Source: Paraglaciecola mesophila (GTDB lineage Bacteria; Pseudomonadota; Gammaproteobacteria; Enterobacterales; Alteromonadaceae). From it: DNA of 64,000 bases. The stretch spans positions 2,001,501-2,065,500 of the forward strand of contig NZ_CP047656.1 of NCBI RefSeq assembly GCF_009906955.1, in the 5' to 3' direction. Made by a program: the position numbers and the translations under genes. Below are positions 53,867 through 62,191 of the stretch, piece by piece. The notes under the pieces are model-generated. The model was not told where the DNA came from. It saw only the letters and a list, made by a program, of their open reading frames with translations, and ran no database searches. The first letter of the stretch is position 1, and the number at the start of each line of letters is the position of its first letter.

Positions 53867-54628
53867 TTATACGCGCGTTCCTCCATCTAACTCTATAGTA
53901 CGACCAGTGAAGTAATCATTTTCAAATATGTACTTCGCTGTATGAGCTAACTCTTCCACATTCGCCAAGCGTCGCAGTGGCACTGTACTTAAGAACGCCT
54001 CTCGCATCTCTGGGCGCATTTGCGCGGCCATGGCAGTTTCAACCAATCCGGGCGCTATACATCCAGTTCGAATACCAAAACGGGCGAGCTCTTTCCCCCA
54101 CGACACTGTCATAGTCGCTACGGCGGCTTTAGAAGCGGAGTAATTTGTTTGCCCCATGTTACCGGCGCGCGAAACGGACGAAATATTAATAATCACGCCA
54201 TCGCTTTTGCTTTCAATCATTTGTTTAGCCGCTTCACGACCACACAAAAACGTGCCCGTCACATTTACATCAAGCACTGATTGAAACTGCTCCTTGGACA
54301 TTTTGCTGACAACCTTGCCTTCTTTGACTTTCAGCAACATGCCATCTCGCATAATACCTGCACTGTTGATTAAGCCGTTTAATTGGCCGAACTCCATACC
54401 TATATCAGCAAATGCAACTTCGACTTCCGCCTCGTTGGTAACATTAACTACATAATATTCAGCTTTAACACCTAAGCTTCGCAGTTCTTTAGCTGCTTGT
54501 TCCAGCGGTTCTTTTTGCATATCGATTAATGCAACGCTTGCTCTTTGTTCGGCGACTTCTTGTGCCATTGCTCGGCCCAAACCTTGAGCGGCACCGGTAA
54601 TGGCGATAACTGACCCTTTTAATTGCAT
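53867..54628 (-). CDS. Short-chain dehydrogenase of the branched-chain amino acid operon (IvdG-like)
   Basis: 253 residues of the SDR family: cofactor motif TGAAQGLGRAM at 11-21, INSAG at about 87, catalytic Ser in NISSVSRAG and the YSASK motif at about 162. It resembles FabG, but as the last gene of a valine-degradation operon it is more likely a 3-hydroxyacyl-CoA dehydrogenase such as the Shewanella ivdG product (3-hydroxy-2-methylbutyryl-CoA step of isoleucine breakdown). That substrate is inferred only from context. Confidence 0.8.
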   Translation of the reverse strand: MQLKGSVIAITGAAQGLGRAMAQEVAEQRASVALIDMQKEPLEQAAKELRSLGVKAEYYVVNVTNEAEVEVAFADIGMEFGQLNGLINSAGIMRDGMLLKVKEGKVVSKMSKEQFQSVLDVNVTGTFLCGREAAKQMIESKSDGVIINISSVSRAGNMGQTNYSASKAAVATMTVSWGKELARFGIRTGCIAPGLVETAMAAQMRPEMREAFLSTVPLRRLANVEELAHTAKYIFENDYFTGRTIELDGGTRV

Positions 54629-54675
54629 AATGTATTTTCCTGTTTTGAAACCTTTCTACTGCTGATAAATCGCGG

Positions 54676-55602
54676 TTATTGTTGTTTATTTTGTGCTGAA
54701 AACAGCTCAAATATACTTGAGAAGTCGCGCATACCGCTGCCTTGCATGCTATGCATATTATATAAATTTTGCGCCATTGCCCCCATAGGCGTACTGGAGT
54801 GACTTTTTAACGCAGTATCTAAGGCCAGACCAAGATCTTTGCGCATTAAATCCACCATAAAGCCCCCTGTGTAATCATTCGATGAAGGTACATTAGGCAT
54901 GACACCTGGACAGGGATTATATAACTCTAGTGTCCAATTACGCCCAGAGCTTTGCAGCATAATGTCTGACATAACCTTAGGATCAAGACCATTATCAATG
55001 GCCATCTGCAGCGCTTCGGATGTGCCCACCATCAACACAGACAACAACATGTTATTGCAGATTTTGGCAATTTGCCCCGCGCCATTTTGCCCCGCATGGA
55101 AGATGTTTTTCCCCATAGCACTTAATACAGGCTGCGCTTTTTCGTATGCACTTACCTCACCGCCTACAATAAAGGTTAATGTACCCGCTGCAGCCCCTGC
55201 AGTACCGCCCGAGACCGGCGCATCAACAAAAGCAATGCCTTTTTCTGCCAGTGTTTTACCGACTAAAATAGAAGTTGCAGCATCAATAGTGCTTGAATCG
55301 ATGACCAGCGTGTTCTGTTCAAGCACGTCAATCAAACCTGCTACGCCGCGCTCGCTATCACCCAGATACAAACCTTGAACGTGTCTACCCGCGGGTAACA
55401 TCGATATCACGATATCAGCGCCTTTCACCGCTTCTTCAGCGCTGGCAGCTGCCGTTGCCCCTTGGCTTTGCAGTTCAGCAACGGCCTGGGGCACTAAATC
55501 GAAAACACAGACCTTGGCATTCGCTTTGAGCAAATTAGCCGCCATAGGCCCGCCCATATTGCCAAGGCCAATAAACGCTACAGAGTAATTTGATAGAGAC
55601 AT
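54676..55602 (-). CDS. mmsB: 3-hydroxyisobutyrate dehydrogenase
   Basis: 308 residues. The NAD-binding GLGNMGGPMAANLLK is at 12-26, the substrate motif DAPVSGGTAGAAAGTLTFIVGG is at about 126-147, and the catalytic lysine is in GAGQIAKICNNM. It oxidises 3-hydroxyisobutyrate to methylmalonate semialdehyde in valine degradation, the substrate of MmsA from the same operon. It begins 3 bp after the preceding hydrolase gene. Confidence 0.93.
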   Translation of the reverse strand: MSLSNYSVAFIGLGNMGGPMAANLLKANAKVCVFDLVPQAVAELQSQGATAAASAEEAVKGADIVISMLPAGRHVQGLYLGDSERGVAGLIDVLEQNTLVIDSSTIDAATSILVGKTLAEKGIAFVDAPVSGGTAGAAAGTLTFIVGGEVSAYEKAQPVLSAMGKNIFHAGQNGAGQIAKICNNMLLSVLMVGTSEALQMAIDNGLDPKVMSDIMLQSSGRNWTLELYNPCPGVMPNVPSSNDYTGGFMVDLMRKDLGLALDTALKSHSSTPMGAMAQNLYNMHSMQGSGMRDFSSIFELFSAQNKQQ

Positions 55603-55605
55603 GCT

Positions 55606-56736
55606 TTATTCCTTATCTAAGTGACTTAGTGGGTGTTCAGTGCCTTGCCAGGGACTATCGAAAAACCAGACCATTGTTTCTTTTGGCACTTGAGCAATGC
55701 TTGAGTAATGCCATTTGGGTTGATGGTCTTTGTCTACCAAAAGCGCGCGTACTCCTTCTTGGAACTCACCAAATTCCCCGCAACGACAGGACATGATCAA
55801 TTCCATTTCAAAACATTGAGCTAACGTCAGACTTTGGCCGCGCTGTAATTGCTCGAATACCAAGTTGGCACTAATCGGCGAGCCCGCTTGCAGTGTCTTT
55901 TGCGCCTTTGCTAGCCAGTGTTCGTTACCACCATCAAATTCTAGGATTTGCTCAGCCACCTCAGCGGCTGTCTTAGCATTGGCTAGGATGGCTAACTTCC
56001 CGTGTAACGGCTGTACTTTAGCCTCAGGAAGCAGCGTTTGGTGTTGTTGATGGAAATGGGCGCATAATACGCTTAGTTGGTCACTGTTTGCCGCGTTGTC
56101 ATTGCCCCACGGCAATTGCTCTGCGCTTTCCAGCCACTGCATTTTCATATCATTTGGCATGAAATAGTCAGCCATATTGACGTACAAGGCATCGGCGGCA
56201 TTCATGCTAGCACCCGTCATACCCAAAAACAGACCACAACCTGGTGGCATATTATTCAAAAACCAGCTACCCCCAACGTCAGGATACAGACCTATGCTGA
56301 TTTCAGGCATCGCAAGACGAGAACTCTCTGTAACGATTCGATGACTACCACCGTTCATCAAGCCCATGCCGCCGCCCATGACGATACCCGCTCCCCATAT
56401 AGCAAAAGGTTTGGTATATGTGTGGATCAGGTAATCAAGTTTATATTCTTCGGTGAAAAAGGCCTGCAGGGATGCCGGTGTGCTTTTAGGCTCATCAGCC
56501 ATGGCGTTGTGCATGGCGACGACGTCACCACCAGCACACAGCGCTTTTTCGCCGCTGCCATCTAAAATCACCATACAAATAGCCGGGTCTTGTTGCCACG
56601 CTATCAGTTGTGGCATTAATAACTGGATCATATCCATATTTAGTGCATTCAGCGCACTCGGGCGATTTAAAGTCGCATGACCAATGCGCATTCCACTGGT
56701 GGTGGAACGCTCGTGAAAAATAACGCTATCAGACAC
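55606..56736 (-). CDS. 3-hydroxyisobutyryl-CoA hydrolase
   Basis: 376 residues of the crotonase superfamily. The length and motifs KALCAGGDVVAMHN, PFAIWGAGIVMGGGMGLMNG, MPEISIGLYPDVGGSWFLN place it with HIBCH-type hydrolases rather than the roughly 260-residue enoyl-CoA hydratases. It releases free 3-hydroxyisobutyrate from its CoA ester, upstream of MmsB. The expected true enoyl-CoA hydratase gene is not present next to it. Confidence 0.87.
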   Translation of the reverse strand: MSDSVIFHERSTTSGMRIGHATLNRPSALNALNMDMIQLLMPQLIAWQQDPAICMVILDGSGEKALCAGGDVVAMHNAMADEPKSTPASLQAFFTEEYKLDYLIHTYTKPFAIWGAGIVMGGGMGLMNGGSHRIVTESSRLAMPEISIGLYPDVGGSWFLNNMPPGCGLFLGMTGASMNAADALYVNMADYFMPNDMKMQWLESAEQLPWGNDNAANSDQLSVLCAHFHQQHQTLLPEAKVQPLHGKLAILANAKTAAEVAEQILEFDGGNEHWLAKAQKTLQAGSPISANLVFEQLQRGQSLTLAQCFEMELIMSCRCGEFGEFQEGVRALLVDKDHQPKWHYSSIAQVPKETMVWFFDSPWQGTEHPLSHLDKE

Positions 56737-56795
56737 AATCTACTCCTATTCTTAATGGCAAAAAATCCTCAACATTGAGAATTTTTATGCTCGCT

Positions 56796-57953
56796 TTACA
56801 GTATGTTACCGGCGTCAGCGGCTAATAGGCGGCGTCCGACGATCATGCGCATAATTTCATTTGTTCCTTCAAGAATTTGATGCACACGTACATCTCGCAC
56901 ATGACGCTCAAGCGGGTATTCCTGAATGTAACCGTAACCACCATGAATTTGCAGAGCCTGATTGCACACCTCAAATCCGACATCCGTGGCGAAGCGTTTA
57001 GCCATAGCACAATAGGCACTACGCTCTGAGTCTTTGTTATCTAATTTAAATGCCGCCAAACGCACCATTTGCCTAGCCGCAACCAGTTCAGTGGCCATAT
57101 CGGCGAGTTTAAATTGCAGTGCCTGAAAGGCCGCTAATGGTTTACCAAATTGAGTACGCTCTTGCATATACGCTGTGGCAGTATTCAGAGCCTGCTGAGC
57201 AGTACCGATAGAGCATGTGGCGATGTTGACACGTCCACCATCTAAACCTTGCATCGCAAAACTAAACCCTTGGCCTTCTTCACCCAGTAAGTTAATTTGG
57301 CTGATACGCACATTGTCGAACGTAATCAAGCGTGTGGGTTGAGCGTTCCAACCCATTTTTTCTTCCGCTTTGCCATAGATAATGCCCTTGGCATCCGCTG
57401 GAACAAGAAACGCTGAAATGCCTTTGGGACCATCCCCGCCCGTACGCGCCATAACCACCAGCACGTCAGTTTCACCGGCACCTGAAATAAACATTTTCGA
57501 CCCATTTAACACATACTCATCACCATCTAACTTGGCCGTGGTGCGAAGGGCTGCAGCATCTGAGCCTGAACCAGGCTCAGTTAAGCAATATGAAGCCAGT
57601 AATTTACCTGTGACTAAATCTGGGCACCATGTGTCTTTTAATTCAGGTTTTCCCCATGTCGCTATCATCCAAGTCGCCATATTATGAATGGTCATCATAG
57701 CTGTGGTGGCAGTGCATCCCATGGATAACTGCTCGAATATAATGGATGAGTCCAACCGGCTTAAACCAAGACCGCCATCTTCTTCACTGGTGTATAAGCC
57801 GCAAAAGCCTAATTCACCTGCTTGCTGAATTACGTCTTTCGGAAAGTGGTGCTCTTTGTCCCATTTCGCCGCGTTTGGCGCTAAGGCTTGCTCAGCGAAC
57901 TGTCTAGCTGTGTCTGCGAAGGCTTGTTGGTCTTCAGTCAAATCAAAATTCAT
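56796..57953 (-). CDS. Acyl-CoA dehydrogenase, isobutyryl-CoA type
   Basis: 385 residues of the FAD-dependent acyl-CoA dehydrogenase family: CLTEPGSGSDAAALRT and the C-terminal QIHGGYGYIQEYPLERHVRDVR followed by ILEGTNEIMR, in which the glutamate corresponds to the catalytic base of medium- and short-chain enzymes. The operon context (mmsA, hydrolase, mmsB) points to isobutyryl-CoA oxidation to methacrylyl-CoA. It starts 9 bp after mmsA. Confidence 0.88.
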   Translation of the reverse strand: MNFDLTEDQQAFADTARQFAEQALAPNAAKWDKEHHFPKDVIQQAGELGFCGLYTSEEDGGLGLSRLDSSIIFEQLSMGCTATTAMMTIHNMATWMIATWGKPELKDTWCPDLVTGKLLASYCLTEPGSGSDAAALRTTAKLDGDEYVLNGSKMFISGAGETDVLVVMARTGGDGPKGISAFLVPADAKGIIYGKAEEKMGWNAQPTRLITFDNVRISQINLLGEEGQGFSFAMQGLDGGRVNIATCSIGTAQQALNTATAYMQERTQFGKPLAAFQALQFKLADMATELVAARQMVRLAAFKLDNKDSERSAYCAMAKRFATDVGFEVCNQALQIHGGYGYIQEYPLERHVRDVRVHQILEGTNEIMRMIVGRRLLAADAGNIL

Positions 57954-57962
57954 AATCGTTCC

Positions 57963-59453
57963 TTACTTCAATTCGATGGTCATATTCGGGCCACTTGGAA
58001 TATCGTTCTCAAACCAGCGAGCAGTTACTGTTTTGGTTTCGGTATAAAAGCGCACCGCCTGTTTACCGTAGGCATGCAGGTCACCATAGAATGAGTTCTT
58101 CCAACCAGTGAACGAGAAAAACGGCAAAGGCACCGGAATAGGCACATTGATACCCACTTGCCCTACCTCAATCTCATGTTGATATTTGCGCGCTGCGGCG
58201 CCACTGGCAGTAAAAATTGATGTGCCGTTGCCAAAAGGATTACGATTAACCAGGGCGATCGCTTCTTCCAGTGTATCCACCGTCATGCAGCACAACACTG
58301 GGCCAAAAATCTCTTGCTGGTAAATTTGCATATCAGCGGTTACATCACCAAATACCGTGGGACCAACCCAATTTCCTTGCTCATAACCTGCGAGGCTAAA
58401 GTCACTGCCATCCACTAGGCACTTCGCGCCTTCGTCTTTGCCTTGTTGGATCAGTGACAAGACTCGTGCTTTCGCTTGAGGACTGATAAGTGGCCCGTAA
58501 GCTGCTTCTTCGTCATTCCATAATCCTGGCTTCACTTGGCCTATCATTTGCGCCAGTTCATCAATCCACTCACTTGCTGCGCCCACAAAAACCGCCACAG
58601 AAATAGCCATACAGCGCTGGCCCGCAGCACCAACCGACGCCCCCACTAGGTTGTTCAGTACCTGCTTCACATTAGCATCGGGCATAATAACCGAGTGGTT
58701 TTTAGCACCAGCGAAGCACTGTGCTCGCTTCATATTATCTGTCGCTGTCTTATACACATGCTGGCCCACAGGCACTGATCCCACAAAAGAAACTGCGCGT
58801 ACATCATCATCACTCAGCAGCTTGTTCACTTGGTCTTTCCCCCCATGAACTACATTTAACACACCTTTTGGCGCTCCTGCTTCAATAAACAGTTCTGCTA
58901 GGCGCGTTGGTGTCAATGGGTCTTGCTCTGAGGGTTTTAAAATAAAGGTATTGCCGCACGCGACCGCCATAGGGAACATCCACAGAGGGATCATGGCGGG
59001 AAAGTTAAACGGGGTTATCCCTAAACACACGCCTAGGGGCTGAATGTAACTATAGGTATCAATACCGCGAGCTACATTCTCAGCGGTTTCTCCCATCATC
59101 ATAGAAGGGACATTCATGGCTTGCTCTACCACTTCAATACCACGCCAAACATCGCCTTTTGCATCGGCAAACGTTTTTCCGGTCTCACTACTTAATATAG
59201 TGGCGATTTCGTCGTGGTTGTCTTTTAAAAGCTGTTGGTAACGCATCATTATGCGAGCTCGCTCAGGCGCAGGCACTTCGCGCCACGTTACAAAAGCCTC
59301 TTTGGCACTGGCTACCGCTGCGTCTATCTCGGCGTCAGTAGCGATAGGTGCTTTGGCAATAACAGCGTTGTTGGCTGGATTGGTAACGTCGATAAATTGT
59401 TGCGACTCAGATGAAATAAATTCACCGTTGATAAGTAAAGGAACGTGTTGCAT
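57963..59453 (-). CDS. mmsA: CoA-acylating methylmalonate-semialdehyde dehydrogenase
   Basis: 496 residues of the aldehyde dehydrogenase superfamily. The [20 protein letters not shown] stretch, [12 protein letters not shown] and the catalytic cysteine in [11 protein letters not shown] are typical of MmsA. It converts methylmalonate semialdehyde to propionyl-CoA, releasing bicarbonate. First gene of the five-gene valine operon; a LiuR-like site lies about 85-100 bp upstream. Confidence 0.95.
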   Translation of the reverse strand: MQHVPLLINGEFISSESQQFIDVTNPANNAVIAKAPIATDAEIDAAVASAKEAFVTWREVPAPERARIMMRYQQLLKDNHDEIATILSSETGKTFADAKGDVWRGIEVVEQAMNVPSMMMGETAENVARGIDTYSYIQPLGVCLGITPFNFPAMIPLWMFPMAVACGNTFILKPSEQDPLTPTRLAELFIEAGAPKGVLNVVHGGKDQVNKLLSDDDVRAVSFVGSVPVGQHVYKTATDNMKRAQCFAGAKNHSVIMPDANVKQVLNNLVGASVGAAGQRCMAISVAVFVGAASEWIDELAQMIGQVKPGLWNDEEAAYGPLISPQAKARVLSLIQQGKDEGAKCLVDGSDFSLAGYEQGNWVGPTVFGDVTADMQIYQQEIFGPVLCCMTVDTLEEAIALVNRNPFGNGTSIFTASGAAARKYQHEIEVGQVGINVPIPVPLPFFSFTGWKNSFYGDLHAYGKQAVRFYTETKTVTARWFENDIPSGPNMTIELK

Positions 59454-59538
59454 GGCTAGCCCTATTTAAAGTGCTTTGATTTTGACCGCAAACCAAAACT
59501 GTTAACGAAGTGTTATCAAGACTATCAAATAATTTACC

Positions 59539-59554
59539 TTTACGTTAACGTCAA
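59539..59554. promoter_or_regulatory. Candidate LiuR operator upstream of mmsA
   Basis: TTTACGTTAACGTCAA is an imperfect inverted repeat (7 of 8 arm positions pair) that resembles the motif recalled for LiuR, the MerR-family regulator of branched-chain amino acid catabolism in gammaproteobacteria. On the minus strand it includes TTGACG, a possible -35 box. No liuR gene is in the window. Confidence 0.5.
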
Positions 59555-59721
59555 TTCAATTTTTTATTCGACGAACTGACAACTTCTGTATACATATTGG
59601 GTTATTCTGCGGCACACTAAGCTACACTAACGGCCAATATATAAAATCAAGATCCTAAGCTAATCTCTTGTTATGCTTCTGATTATGAAACAAAAAAACC
59701 ACCTAGGAATGACTCCCTTCT

Positions 59722-61344
59722 ATGTCCCTTAGCGATATAAAAGTCGCCATCGTTGAAGATAACGGCATGGCGCGAATTAATTTGCGCAATCACCTGATGG
59801 AGATGGGCTTCACTGAAGTAGGCTGTTTCAGTAACGGCAGAGAACTAAAGGCCCATGTCCGCCTAAGACGTGTTGATCTTTTACTAATGGACTACCACTT
59901 AGGGCAAAATAAAAACGGGGTAGAAGTTGTTCAAGAACTTCAAGAACAAGGCCTACTTAAAAGCTCTACCAGCATCATATTTATCACCTCTGATCGCTTG
60001 CCCATGATAGTGGGCCAAATCGTTGATGTGCATCCCGACGCTTTGGTCATAAAGCCCTATACCATACGTAGTATCGAGAAAAACATTTCTGCCTGCCTAA
60101 ATTTTCATCATTATTTGCAACCAGTTTTTCAACTGATGGATGACAACGAGTTTGAGTTAGCACTCCACAAGCTGGTCTACATGCTTGAGCGTAATAGCCG
60201 CCCACGTCTGCGCAGCCAAATGGTAAAACTACAGGCGCGTTTACTGATAAAGATAAAGCGCTTTAAAGAAGCCGCGAGTGTCTACAATGATGTGTTACGA
60301 GGCTCTGACAAAATCATATGGGCCAAGTGGGGATTGATTCAAAGCCTTTATTTAGATGGACAGCTAAAACAAAGCGAAGAAATGCTATTAGAGCTAACGA
60401 ATACTCAACTTACTAGTGATAAAGCCAGAGAATGGTTAGCTAGAATTTGCATAGGCAACAACCAGTATGCCCAAGCTGAAGATCACATGAACGAGATCCG
60501 CGAGGGCGAAATGTCAGTGTCAGCTGCCCGTCTCAAAGCCTATATTTTTCAAGCACAAGAGCGGAATAACGAAGCCATTCAACTACTCGAAAAGAAACGC
60601 GAATCTAACCGCGGCATTCGTGAGCGCTACGACGAACTCTCGCTCGATTTAGCCCGCTGTTATCTGCAAGAAGCTGAGGGCAAAAATGCCAATGAACGTG
60701 ATAAGACATTGCAAGTCGCTAAGTTTTTAATTGGTTCAGCGGGGCGTAAAAACCTCGACCAAAAACTGATTGTTAAAAAAGACTTTTTATATGCAGCGGC
60801 AGCCGTTATGGGCGGTCATATTGATAAAGCATCCGAACTTTTGCACCGTGAAGGTATGGATGATGCAGCCAGCGGAGATGTCATGCAGATGACCGATGCG
60901 ATCGCCGCTTGGAAAGGCATAGGCAATGATACTAAAGCAGCTGAAATACTGGCCCTTTGTAAAGCACGCGTTGCCGCCCTTGATGATGGAAACGAAGCAA
61001 CGGTAGCAAACATGTTAGTAGTGAAACGCGAAGAAGATATAGGTGAGCGTCGACCTGAAGCCATGAGCTTTAATAAAACTGGGTTAGAGTATTACACTCA
61101 GCACAACTACCAAAAAGCCACTCAGCATTTTTATCAGGCATACTTGTTGTTTCCTCGAGAAGTGGCATTTAGCTTAAATTTACTGCAAAGTTTAGTGGAA
61201 GCAGAGCAAGCCAAATACAAAATTGTGAACACCAAGCAATTTTTGCTGGAACTTTCTCGCCGCCAAATGACTCCTAGCAATCAAAAGCGACTCGATGAAA
61301 TCGCTAAAAAAGTTGAAAAATCACCTGCTATTTTTAATCACTAA
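59722..61344 (+). CDS. Response-regulator receiver protein with TPR output domain
   Basis: 540 residues. The CheY-like receiver (1-125) has acidic residues E12, D13, phospho-acceptor Asp57 in LLLMDYHLG, threonine in IIFITSDR and the lysine of VIKPYT. The remaining 400 residues are helical with TPR-like repeats (e.g. GLEYYTQHNYQKATQHFYQAYLLFP near 450-475). There is no DNA-binding or enzymatic output domain, so it probably acts by protein-protein interaction. No histidine kinase is adjacent. The gene is monocistronic and divergent from mmsA. Confidence 0.82.
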   Translation: MSLSDIKVAIVEDNGMARINLRNHLMEMGFTEVGCFSNGRELKAHVRLRRVDLLLMDYHLGQNKNGVEVVQELQEQGLLKSSTSIIFITSDRLPMIVGQIVDVHPDALVIKPYTIRSIEKNISACLNFHHYLQPVFQLMDDNEFELALHKLVYMLERNSRPRLRSQMVKLQARLLIKIKRFKEAASVYNDVLRGSDKIIWAKWGLIQSLYLDGQLKQSEEMLLELTNTQLTSDKAREWLARICIGNNQYAQAEDHMNEIREGEMSVSAARLKAYIFQAQERNNEAIQLLEKKRESNRGIRERYDELSLDLARCYLQEAEGKNANERDKTLQVAKFLIGSAGRKNLDQKLIVKKDFLYAAAAVMGGHIDKASELLHREGMDDAASGDVMQMTDAIAAWKGIGNDTKAAEILALCKARVAALDDGNEATVANMLVVKREEDIGERRPEAMSFNKTGLEYYTQHNYQKATQHFYQAYLLFPREVAFSLNLLQSLVEAEQAKYKIVNTKQFLLELSRRQMTPSNQKRLDEIAKKVEKSPAIFNH

Positions 61345-61448
61345 ACCTCTTCACGAGCCCCCATTGTTAACACTATGTTAGCTAAGTTAATGAAGCTATC
61401 TGTCATGCTAGTTTTTGTTTGCAATTGTTTTAAATTAGAATTAAATCA

Positions 61449-61479
61449 CTTTACCGTTCGGTTTTACCGAACGGTAAAG
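61449..61479. repeat. 31-bp perfect inverted repeat upstream of the PagL-like gene
   Basis: Arms CTTTACCGTTCGGT (61449-61462) and ACCGAACGGTAAAG (61466-61479) flank TTT. Each arm itself holds the dyad ACCG-NN-CGGT, so two operator-like half palindromes are present. No T-run follows, which argues against a terminator. A TATAAA -10 candidate (61482-61487) lies immediately downstream. Confidence 0.75.
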
Positions 61480-61565
61480 CCTATAAATTGCAACAATAAA
61501 CCCATTTAATTTTAATTTTCGTCCCTATTTAGTGTTAACACATTCACTTAATAGAGATCACACAC

Positions 61566-62108
61566 ATGCGTACTTTACTTATTGTTATTGCGTTACTTAC
61601 CACCTATTTAACCAGCTCAAATGCTTTTGCAGCAAAACAAGGGATAGCTGTTGACTACCTACTTGGCTCAGATGATATTCAAGGTGTACGGCTAGCTTAT
61701 CGACCTTACGCCACCCAACTAACGCAAATTAAATGGTTGGGAAATTTAGATATTTACTGGGAAGTCAGTATGAACTTTTGGGAAGTCGGTGCTGACAACC
61801 GTCACGAAACCAATTACGCCGTTGCTCTCTCACCTGTGTTTTCCAAACAGTTTGCGACTATCGCCAACAAATACCCTCTTCGATGGGAATTTGGTATTGG
61901 TGTATCACTTGTTGAAGATACCCGCTTTGCAGGTAAAGATATCGGCTCACATTATCAGTTCGAAGACCGTTTAGGCCTTGTTACCGACTTTGGCGAAAAC
62001 ATGAACCAATCTATTGCCCTTCGCTACATGCATTATTCCAATGGCGGTTTAAACACTCATAACCCAGGGGTAGACTTTTTAAACGTTTCCTATGCCGTGT
62101 ATTTTTAA
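61566..62108 (+). CDS. PagL-like lipid A 3-O-deacylase (acyloxyacyl hydrolase family)
   Basis: 180 residues. A signal peptide ends near AFA (residue 22). The mature chain alternates strands of an eight-stranded barrel and ends in phenylalanine, as outer-membrane proteins do. The active-site sequence RYMHYSNGGL has His156 and Ser158, matching His126/Ser128 of Pseudomonas PagL; the acid position 12 residues later is Asp170 instead of Glu. The enzyme would remove the 3-O acyl chain of lipid A at the cell surface. Confidence 0.82.
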   Translation: MRTLLIVIALLTTYLTSSNAFAAKQGIAVDYLLGSDDIQGVRLAYRPYATQLTQIKWLGNLDIYWEVSMNFWEVGADNRHETNYAVALSPVFSKQFATIANKYPLRWEFGIGVSLVEDTRFAGKDIGSHYQFEDRLGLVTDFGENMNQSIALRYMHYSNGGLNTHNPGVDFLNVSYAVYF

Positions 62109-62142
62109 TTTTGCCTAAACAAAAACAGCAGTCAGTAAATAA

Positions 62143-62175
62143 CTCGCCCAGTAGTTTAGTGGGCGAGCATTTTTT
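62143..62175 (+). terminator. Terminator after the PagL-like gene
   Basis: CTCGCCCA (62143-62150) / TGGGCGAG (62160-62167) with a 9-base loop, followed by CA and six T. It separates the gene from the convergent dipeptidase. Confidence 0.85.
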
Positions 62176-62191
62176 AAGAATTTTACAGCAT

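Noticed and set aside
56077..56565. Plus-strand frame of 162 codons inside the 3-hydroxyisobutyryl-CoA hydrolase gene
   Set aside because: Antisense to a well-supported crotonase-family gene, without a ribosome-binding site or recognisable domain.
61449..61479. Inverted repeat read as a Rho-independent terminator of the REC-TPR gene
   Set aside because: The stem is very stable but no T-run follows on either strand, so an operator is more likely.
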